This document shows positions 1 through 5,247 of a stretch of DNA of 5,247 nt, in pieces. Position 1 is the stretch's first letter; each line of letters starts with the position of its first letter. Location: positions 1 through 5,247 of the forward strand of contig CAJXEG010000102.1 of the NCBI GenBank assembly GCA_913052425.1, read 5' to 3'. Both the position numbers and the translations under genes were made by a program. This DNA comes from an uncultured Flavobacteriaceae bacterium. Its GTDB lineage: Bacteria; Bacteroidota; Bacteroidia; Flavobacteriales; Flavobacteriaceae. The notes under the pieces are model-generated. The model did no database searches and was not told the DNA's origin. It was given only the letters and a program-made list of their open reading frames with translations.

Positions 1-523
1 GGTGTAAGGGGATCCTGTTTCCGTTTTGACAATGCGCAATCAACTTGGTTTGTGGATGATCCAATTTCATCAATGCCTCAAATGAAATCATGGGATTGAG
101 TTGCGGCAAGAAATATTGAGCAGATTGTTTGAGTGCTCCCACCAATATTTTTTTCATCCTTTCTGTTTTAAGGGTTTTTCTTTCAGAGCGGTCACACATT
201 AAGGGGGTTATTTCGGTAACGCCTATTTCAGTCGCTTTTTCCAAAAACCATTCCAAACGATCGTTGCTTTTGGTCGGAGCAATGGCGATGTGTAATGGAA
301 CGATTTTGTTTTGGTGTAATGTGGCTTCCATTTTTTTAACGGCTGCTTTACGGCTGTCAGTACTGGTAATTTGTCCTTTCCATTCCAATCCTTTACCATT
401 CGTGACACGGATCAATTCGCCAACTTTTTTCCGCAATACCTTGCTCAGATGTCGGCTTTCCTCCGAACCAAAGATTAGGGATTCGTCGTTCGCACTTAGA
501 TTTTCATTGTAAAATAGTTCCAT
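1..523 (-). CDS. rsmE: RsmE, 16S rRNA (uracil1498-N3)-methyltransferase, 3' part missing
   Basis: This is the SAM-dependent enzyme that methylates N3 of U1498 in helix 44 of 16S rRNA, acting on the small subunit in the cytoplasm. The frame reads without a stop from the ATG at 523 to the left edge and gives 174 residues; the family is usually about 235-245 residues, so roughly 60-70 are lost. The N-terminal PUA-like domain is visible (residues about 1-70, with RHLSKVLRKKVGELIRVTNG at 24-43). It is followed by the start of the SPOUT methyltransferase domain with the hallmark KSNDRLEWFLEKATEIGVTE (85-104), then ITPLMCDRSERK (105-116) and a KQSAQYFLPQLNP segment (132-144). The trefoil knot with the GPEGG-type SAM-binding loop would lie in the missing part. 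No Shine-Dalgarno precedes the ATG, but this is the only start that gives the normal MELFYN-type N-terminus. It lies 125 bp downstream of tsaD on the same strand, so co-transcription is possible. The identification is firm. Confidence 0.95.
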   Translation of the reverse strand, partial: MELFYNENLSANDESLIFGSEESRHLSKVLRKKVGELIRVTNGKGLEWKGQITSTDSRKAAVKKMEATLHQNKIVPLHIAIAPTKSNDRLEWFLEKATEIGVTEITPLMCDRSERKTLKTERMKKILVGALKQSAQYFLPQLNPMISFEALMKLDHPQTKLIAHCQNGNRIPLH

Positions 524-540
524 GATCTAACGATATAATA

Positions 541-601
541 ATTACGAATTATGAATTATGAATGATGACACGAGCGAAGCGAACTGGCGAAGCAATTATG
601 A
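541..601. repeat. Short AT-rich heptamer repeats plus GCGAAGC direct repeat
   Basis: Four consecutive 7-bp units occupy 541-568: ATTACGA, ATTATGA, ATTATGA, ATGATGA. A fifth ATTATGA lies at 595-601. Between them, GCGAAGC occurs twice (574-580 and 587-593) with starts 13 bp apart, in a locally GC-richer stretch. No open reading frame or terminator explains the block. It sits between the 3' end of tsaD and the start of rsmE, ending about 18 bp before the rsmE ATG. The mixture of tandem AT-rich units with a GC-richer core suggests a small dispersed intergenic element, but only one copy is visible here, so dispersal is inference. Confidence 0.6.
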
Positions 602-614
602 ATTAATTTCATTC

Positions 615-633
615 CCATAGAGTATGGCCTATG
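615..633. other. Weak inverted repeat downstream of tsaD
   Basis: Two mutually exclusive 5-bp hairpins can form here: CCATA-GAG-TATGG (615-627) and CATAG-8 nt-CTATG (616-633). The element lies 16 bp beyond the tsaD stop codon. On the tsaD (reverse) strand it is not followed by a T-tract. On the forward strand a run of seven T lies 9 bp after it, at 643-649, which is too far for a standard intrinsic terminator. It may attenuate or protect the tsaD 3' end, but the stems are short and chance is a fair explanation. Confidence 0.2.
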
Positions 634-648
634 ATTACTAAGTTTTTT

Positions 649-1671
649 TCAAGAAAGAGATAATCTAGCACTTACCGATTGGTTCATTGACCCCAATTGA
701 TGGTTCAACAATTTATGATAACCTACGATCCCGATCATGGCGGCATTGTCTGTGGTGTATTGAAAAGGAGGTAAAAACACTTTCCATTGATCCTGTTCAG
801 CTTTTTGTCCCAAAACCTTTCTGATTTCGGAGTTTGCAGCCACCCCTCCGCCAATGACCACACTGTTGAGATCGTATTTTTCCTTGGCGATGATTATTTT
901 TTTCATGATTACTGTCACCAATGTTTTTTGAATGGAGGCACAAAGATCGTTAAGGTTTTCTTTAATAAAGCTGGGATTTTTCATGCAGTTTTTATGGACC
1001 AAATTGATGAAAGCGGTTTTCAGTCCACTGTATGAAACGTCCAAGCCATCCACCTTAGGGATTGGAAAATCAAAGGCATTAGGCTTGCCCTCTTTGGCCA
1101 ATCGGTCAATTTCGGGACCGGCAGGGTAATTTAATCCCATGATCTTTCCACATTTATCAAAGGCTTCCCCTATGGCATCGTCCAGGGTTTTCCCTATTTC
1201 CTTCATCTCAAAATGACTTTCGACCATGACCAATTGGGTATGCCCACCAGATAGGGTTACTCCCAGAAATGGGAATTCTGGAGCAGGCTGATCTTCATTT
1301 TTGATAAAGTGACAAAGCAGGTGAGCCTGCATGTGATTGACTTCAATTAAGGGTATGTCCAGACTTAGGGCAAGCGACTTTGCAAAAGAACTTCCAACCA
1401 ACAGGGATCCCAATAAACCCGGACCTCTAGTATAGGCAATTGCAGAAAGCTCTTTTTTATCGATATTTGCAATGGAAAGAGCTTGTTGTACGACAGGAAC
1501 GATGTTGACTTGATGTGCCCTTGAGGCCAATTCAGGGACGACTCCACCATAGGACTGATGGATTTTTTGGTTGGCAATACAATTCGAAAGAACCACATTG
1601 TCTTTCAGAATGGCAGCAGCAGTATCGTCGCAAGAAGATTCTATTCCTAAAATGTAACTTGTTTTTTTCAT
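649..1671 (-). CDS. tsaD: TsaD, tRNA N6-threonylcarbamoyladenosine transferase catalytic subunit
   Basis: TsaD (Kae1/Qri7/YgjD family, ASKHA fold) transfers the threonylcarbamoyl group from threonylcarbamoyl-AMP to N6 of A37 in tRNAs reading ANN codons. It works in the cytoplasm with TsaB and TsaE after TsaC/TsaC2 makes the intermediate. The gene is complete at 340 residues, against 337 in E. coli. Visible motifs in order: ILGIESSCDDTAAAIL (7-22), the phosphate-binding N-terminal motif; RGPGLLGSLLVG (82-93); the metal-binding NHMQAH (112-117, His113 and His117); TLSGGHTQLV (139-148); the DDAIGEAFDKCGK stretch (164-176); YPAGPEIDRLA (182-192); SYSGLKTA (213-220); GGGVAANS (274-281); and TTDNAAMIG (306-314), whose Asp308 should be the third metal ligand. 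All expected catalytic residues are present. The ATG at 1671 places the family motif at the normal distance from the N-terminus, with no Shine-Dalgarno. It is divergent from tamB and upstream of rsmE on the same strand. Confidence 0.98.
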   Translation of the reverse strand: MKKTSYILGIESSCDDTAAAILKDNVVLSNCIANQKIHQSYGGVVPELASRAHQVNIVPVVQQALSIANIDKKELSAIAYTRGPGLLGSLLVGSSFAKSLALSLDIPLIEVNHMQAHLLCHFIKNEDQPAPEFPFLGVTLSGGHTQLVMVESHFEMKEIGKTLDDAIGEAFDKCGKIMGLNYPAGPEIDRLAKEGKPNAFDFPIPKVDGLDVSYSGLKTAFINLVHKNCMKNPSFIKENLNDLCASIQKTLVTVIMKKIIIAKEKYDLNSVVIGGGVAANSEIRKVLGQKAEQDQWKVFLPPFQYTTDNAAMIGIVGYHKLLNHQLGSMNQSVSARLSLS

Positions 1672-1691
1672 ATCAATTTGCCCAACGGCAA

Positions 1692-1699
1692 CAAAAATA
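1692..1699 (-). promoter_or_regulatory. Candidate Bacteroidota -7 promoter element for tsaD
   Basis: On the reverse strand, 1699 to 1692 reads TATTTTTG, an exact match to the Bacteroidota primary-sigma -7 consensus TAnnTTTG. A TTG that could act as the -33 box lies at 1726-1724, leaving 24 bp between the two, slightly longer than the usual 17-23 bp. Transcription would then begin around 1685, giving a leader of about 14 nt before the tsaD ATG. The site overlaps the AAAGG of the tamB leader on the other strand. The motif is degenerate and AT-rich DNA produces it by chance, so confidence is moderate. Confidence 0.4.
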
Positions 1700-1712
1700 A
1701 AGGTTTACCATC
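1699..1712 (+). promoter_or_regulatory. AAAGG and possible ATC initiation codon of tamB
   Basis: The tamB frame is open from just after a TAA at 1698-1700, which shares its last two bases with AAAGG at 1699-1703. Six bases after AAAGG comes ATC (1710-1712), followed by codons for KKLYKFAPILLL, which join directly to the hydrophobic segment starting at the first ATG (1749). A lysine-rich stub before a membrane anchor is what a TamB N-terminus normally looks like, so the ATC occupies the place where an ATG would be expected. No ATG, GTG or TTG exists in this frame between the TAA and 1749; a CTG lies at 1746. Whether ATC is used is inference. Confidence 0.35.
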
Positions 1713-1748
1713 AAAAAGTTATACAAATTTGCTCCCATACTACTACTG

Positions 1749-4700
1749 ATGATTATTGTTCTATCATTGGTGGGCTTATTGGTGATCAGTATTCCGGCTG
1801 TTCAGACCCATTTGGCCAATCGATTGACCCAAAAAATCAATCAAAATTTTCAGACGGAGATGAAAGTTGAAGGTGTTGCCATTGGATTTGACGGTGCAGT
1901 AAACTTGTCCTCTTTTTTTATCGCAGATCATCATTCTGATACTCTGTTTTACGCCAAAAACTTTAAAACGGACCTCTACAGTCTGGGCCAGTGGGTCAGT
2001 GGTAATTTATTTTTCTCAACCACCGAATTTGAAGATATTTTTTTAAAGATCACCCAATATGAGGGGGAAGAAAACAATTCTCTTTTTCAATTTACAGACA
2101 AGCTTTTGGCCCACTCCGAACCCCAAAGTGATCGCCCTGTTTTTGTAAGGATAGACGATTTAAAGCTTACCGAAGGCCGTTTTTTGATGGTGGATAAAAA
2201 CAGCGCTGAGAAACCATTGCAGTTTGAAAAGATCAACCTTAGGGGCAATGATTTTTTTGTGGTAAACGATGGTGTGGAAGTGGCGTTAAAAAATCTAAAA
2301 TTTGATTCTAAAGATTACGGCAAATTCAATTTAAACAAAGCAGAGTTTTATTACAACCCTTGTGCTATTGACATCCGTTCGTTCCGATTGTCGTCTGGAG
2401 ATACTCATCTAGATGGCAATATCACCCTTTTACTCCCCAATGGAAATTTCCAGGAATTTTTTGATACAGCCCGGATTGATATTAACCTCAATGGAGTCTT
2501 TTCAAGCCGGCAGCTTGAGAATTTTATCGATTTACCCGAAGATTTCCAGCCCTTAGAAATCAAGCTTTCTGCAAGGGGAAGCCTCAATGATTTTGAATTC
2601 TCCAATTTGGAAGTCAATCAAGAGGTAATACAACTCAAGGCCAAGCTCGACATCAAAGAGGCTTTTTCGGTTGCGCCCATAAAGGCTTTCATTGATCTGG
2701 AGGACTTGAAAATTATCAGCTCCAAATTGACCCAAATTATTCCGGTTTCCTATCACGATCAAATACCAAAACCCCTTCTCAACTATCAATCTTTTGTGGG
2801 TAGTGGAACTTTCTCACTTGAAGAAAATCAATTGAGAACAGATTTGCAATTGATAAATGGTGATGCTCATATTGTAAATCGAAGTCTCTTTGATTTAGCT
2901 GGGGATCAAGGGAAATTTAAACTGAATCGTTTTGAGGGTGTTTCGGAGATAAAAAAAATGGATTTATCTCCATGGCATCCAAAATTAGGATGGGTAACAT
3001 CAAAATTTATGATTTCCGGGAATAGGGGAGATGCGGGTAATTTAAACCTTAATTTTGATGTTTATGTTGATGAAATGCTTCTCGATGATAAAGAAATCAA
3101 TAATATTAATCTAGAGGGTGAGTTAAAAGAGGAGGAATTAACAGTTGATTTTACAATAGCGGATGAGTACATAAAGGCTACCTCCGCCATGGCCTATTCT
3201 TGGGGAGAAGATCAGCGTAAATATCAATTTGACCTAAATTTAGACCAACTCAACCTTCATCTTTTAGATGGGGAACTGGGAGGGGGTAAGGCCATTTACT
3301 CCGGAGATTTAAATCTCTTTTTGGTGGGAGAAACTTTTGACGATATTCAAGGGAATCTACTGTTTAAAAACATCCAATTTGAAAATCAAATTCAAGTGGA
3401 TTCCTTCAATGATTTTATCCTTGAAACCAGCCTTTCCAATCAAAAAAGAATCATCAGAACCATTAATTCCGATATTGTGAATATTAATGTAAAAGGTGAA
3501 TTTCAATTGAGTAAGTTAAATTCTCTTTTTTCCAATGCCATTGCTGAGGCCTTTCCTTTTGTGCCAAATAAAAAGATTGATAAAACCCAAGAATTGGTTT
3601 ACGACATCAGTGTACAAACCGCACATCTGAATGCTGTTTTCCCCAATTTAGTCATTGACAAAAAAGCTATTTTCAGAGGTGTTTTATCCACCCAGGACAA
3701 TGTCTCTAAAATGACCTTGAACATCCCCAAGATCTCTTTTAAAGATTTCAATGCAGAAAACATATCGTTACAATTAGACAACCAAAACCCACTGTTTAAC
3801 ACTTTTATGTCGGTTGGAAATATAAAAAGTGATGCTTATGAAATTTCAGAATTTAATACCCTAGGGGTTAAAATAGGCGATACCCTCAACTTCAGGACTG
3901 AATTTTTTGGAAGAAATGATAAAAATGATGTTTATCAACTGAATTACGCACTCGTAGTTGACGCGTCTAAATCTGAGATTTTACTCAAGCCTTCAACCAT
4001 TCAACTGGAGCGTAATATTTGGAGCATTAACCCCGGATTTGATCAACAACATTTGATATCATATGACCTTGCCAGCCAAATGGTTGTATTAAATTTCTTA
4101 GAAGCCCGATTGGGAGATGAACGCATTGAAATGAAGGGAAATTATTTGTCGTCAGAAAATTTTGGATTTTCACTGAATATGGATAGTGTATCCCTTCAAA
4201 ATTTAGCCCTGTCCAGTGAAGACTTTGATTTTAAAGGAGCAATGGATTTGAATCTAGACATTCAACGCTCTCCTTCCGATAAAACCCTAAAATTTAATGG
4301 GTCTATAGATGATTTTGTTTTAAACGATCTTGAAATGGGTTCGTTGCGGTTTTTTACTTTGGGAAATACCCAGTTAAACTCCTATGAAATTAACTTGTTG
4401 TTGTCCCATCGGGGAAATACCACCATGTCGGCCGAGGGAAGTATTCTGGGTTTTGATCAATCACCCCGACTTGATCTGAATTTTAATTTTGATGATTTTG
4501 ATCTCTCTTTTCTCACTCCCGTAGGAGCAGGGGATATTGATGATATCAGAGGAATGGTGTCGGGTATTATAAATCTGTGGGGACCCATAGATGCTCCCAA
4601 ACACAATGGACAATTGATTCTAAATGAGGGGGGAATTAGTGTACCAGACATCAATACCGAGTACAAAATTTCAAACGGTACAAAAGTTACTTTAGTAGAT

Positions 4701-5247
4701 CAAAGTTTCAATTTTGAGAAGACCACAATTAATGATACCCGATTTGGCACTCAGGCTGAATTGAATGGGCAAATTAATCATTTAAATTTTTCAGATTGGG
4801 ATTTTGATCTCAACATATCATCAGACAGAATTCTAATGCTCAATATTCCGGAGGATGTGGATGAGGTTTTTTTTGGAGATGGTTTTTTGGGCGGTAAGGT
4901 TCACCTGCATGGCCCTTCAAAGAATTTAACTATAGATGTGGTTGGAGTTACAGGGGAAGGAACAAGTATCAAAATTCCCTGGGCCGAAGACTATGGATTG
5001 GCAGATAAGTCTTTTATGAAGTTTGTTGACAAGAAAAAAGTCAATAAAACGCAGCAGCAAAGCAATGACAAATCCTACAGTTTCTCAGGCTTGCAAATGA
5101 ACTTTGAATTGGATGTGAATAATAATGCAGAAATTAAAGTTGTGATTGATAAAGAATCCGGCAGTTTTTTGAGTGGCCATGGAGCAGGGAATATTTTGAT
5201 GGAAATTGATACCAATGGAAAATTCAATATGTGGGGAGATTTTATTA
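1749..5247 (+). CDS. tamB: TamB-like translocation and assembly module protein (DUF490), 3' end missing
   Basis: This is a large AsmA/TamB-superfamily protein, anchored in the inner membrane and spanning the periplasm. The family works with a TamA/BamA-type outer-membrane partner and is implicated in outer-membrane protein assembly and phospholipid transport. I read the frame codon by codon: no stop or frameshift to the right edge, 1,166 residues from ATG 1749. A hydrophobic anchor is at residues 1-17 (MIIVLSLVGLLVISIPA), followed by VQTHLANRLTQKIN, the usual post-anchor segment. A long body of alternating beta-strand-like sequence rich in Asn, Asp and Phe follows, consistent with a beta-taco groove. 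The C-terminal TamB domain is recognisable from about residue 910: FDDFDLSFLTP (914-924), SGIINLWGPIDAPKHNGQL (938-956), FGDGFLGGKVHLHGPSKNL (1042-1060), and GSFLSGHGAGNILMEIDTNG, KFNMWGDF (1138-1165). Bacteroidota homologues are longer, so some hundreds of residues are probably missing. 1749 is the first conventional start, but the true N-terminus may be about 13 codons upstream at an ATC (1710). The family call is strong; the start is not. Confidence 0.9.
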   Translation, partial: MIIVLSLVGLLVISIPAVQTHLANRLTQKINQNFQTEMKVEGVAIGFDGAVNLSSFFIADHHSDTLFYAKNFKTDLYSLGQWVSGNLFFSTTEFEDIFLKITQYEGEENNSLFQFTDKLLAHSEPQSDRPVFVRIDDLKLTEGRFLMVDKNSAEKPLQFEKINLRGNDFFVVNDGVEVALKNLKFDSKDYGKFNLNKAEFYYNPCAIDIRSFRLSSGDTHLDGNITLLLPNGNFQEFFDTARIDINLNGVFSSRQLENFIDLPEDFQPLEIKLSARGSLNDFEFSNLEVNQEVIQLKAKLDIKEAFSVAPIKAFIDLEDLKIISSKLTQIIPVSYHDQIPKPLLNYQSFVGSGTFSLEENQLRTDLQLINGDAHIVNRSLFDLAGDQGKFKLNRFEGVSEIKKMDLSPWHPKLGWVTSKFMISGNRGDAGNLNLNFDVYVDEMLLDDKEINNINLEGELKEEELTVDFTIADEYIKATSAMAYSWGEDQRKYQFDLNLDQLNLHLLDGELGGGKAIYSGDLNLFLVGETFDDIQGNLLFKNIQFENQIQVDSFNDFILETSLSNQKRIIRTINSDIVNINVKGEFQLSKLNSLFSNAIAEAFPFVPNKKIDKTQELVYDISVQTAHLNAVFPNLVIDKKAIFRGVLSTQDNVSKMTLNIPKISFKDFNAENISLQLDNQNPLFNTFMSVGNIKSDAYEISEFNTLGVKIGDTLNFRTEFFGRNDKNDVYQLNYALVVDASKSEILLKPSTIQLERNIWSINPGFDQQHLISYDLASQMVVLNFLEARLGDERIEMKGNYLSSENFGFSLNMDSVSLQNLALSSEDFDFKGAMDLNLDIQRSPSDKTLKFNGSIDDFVLNDLEMGSLRFFTLGNTQLNSYEINLLLSHRGNTTMSAEGSILGFDQSPRLDLNFNFDDFDLSFLTPVGAGDIDDIRGMVSGIINLWGPIDAPKHNGQLILNEGGISVPDINTEYKISNGTKVTLVDQSFNFEKTTINDTRFGTQAELNGQINHLNFSDWDFDLNISSDRILMLNIPEDVDEVFFGDGFLGGKVHLHGPSKNLTIDVVGVTGEGTSIKIPWAEDYGLADKSFMKFVDKKKVNKTQQQSNDKSYSFSGLQMNFELDVNNNAEIKVVIDKESGSFLSGHGAGNILMEIDTNGKFNMWGDFI

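Noticed and set aside
191..215. Apparent frameshift in rsmE around the run of five G
   Set aside because: A first reading seemed to give a stop after ITPL. Recounting the run showed that the frame continues as ITPLMCDRSERK, matching the family, so the gene is intact here.
129..512. Forward open frame of 127 codons antisense to rsmE
   Set aside because: It lies wholly opposite the rsmE coding sequence, whose protein carries clear family motifs. The forward product has no recognisable domain and is best explained as an antisense shadow.
616..649. Hairpin plus T-run as an intrinsic terminator
   Set aside because: The T-run is on the forward strand and 9 bp from a 5-bp stem, whereas the gene that would need termination is on the reverse strand, where no T-tract follows.
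1673..1680. TCAATTTG as a -7 promoter element for tamB on the forward strand
   Set aside because: It differs from TAnnTTTG at the second base and no TTG lies at the expected -33 distance, so it is too weak to call.
1365..1700. Other-frame open frames over the 5' part of tsaD and the divergent gap
   Set aside because: They overlap the well-supported tsaD frame and encode no recognisable protein.
2405..2789. Reverse-strand open frames within tamB
   Set aside because: The forward frame is continuous and recognisable throughout; these are short antisense shadows, as are those near 3599-3802 and 4457-4666.
1749..5247. The very large Asn/Asp-rich protein as an adhesin or surface repeat protein
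   Set aside because: It has an N-terminal membrane anchor and not a cleavable secretion signal. The C-terminal motifs (SGIINLWGP, GGKVHLHGP, NGKFNMWGDF) are those of TamB/DUF490.

Overview
The window looks like ordinary core chromosome from a Bacteroidota bacterium. A Cytophagales/Cyclobacteriaceae-like organism is my best guess, inferred from protein style only. The DNA is moderately AT-rich, and the starts of the two reverse-strand genes have no Shine-Dalgarno sequence. One intergenic site fits the Bacteroidota -7 promoter consensus TAnnTTTG, and the large envelope protein is of the Bacteroidota TamB type.

There are three protein genes, and two of them run off the window. Positions 1-523 (reverse) hold the first 174 residues of rsmE, the 16S rRNA m3U1498 methyltransferase; its C-terminal part lies beyond the left edge. 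Positions 524-648 are a short non-coding gap containing a block of 7-bp AT-rich repeats and two GCGAAGC words. Positions 649-1671 (reverse) are a complete tsaD, the catalytic subunit of the tRNA t6A37 threonylcarbamoyl transferase. Positions 1672-1748 separate the divergent tsaD and tamB genes. From about 1710 or 1749 to the right edge there is one uninterrupted forward reading frame of about 1,170 codons, encoding a TamB-like (DUF490) inner-membrane-anchored envelope protein whose C-terminal end is missing.

Functionally, rsmE and tsaD are translation-apparatus modification genes in the same direction, while tamB belongs to outer-membrane biogenesis. From general knowledge, tsaD and tamB are often neighbours in Bacteroidota, so this looks like a conserved housekeeping locus and not an accessory island. 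I see no mobile elements, CRISPR arrays, tRNA/rRNA genes or defence genes, and no convincing undescribed system.

Two points deserve a second look. The tamB frame extends upstream of its first ATG through codons that look like a genuine N-terminus, beginning at an ATC placed just after an AAAGG. The rsmE-tsaD gap carries a repeat block that may be a dispersed element.
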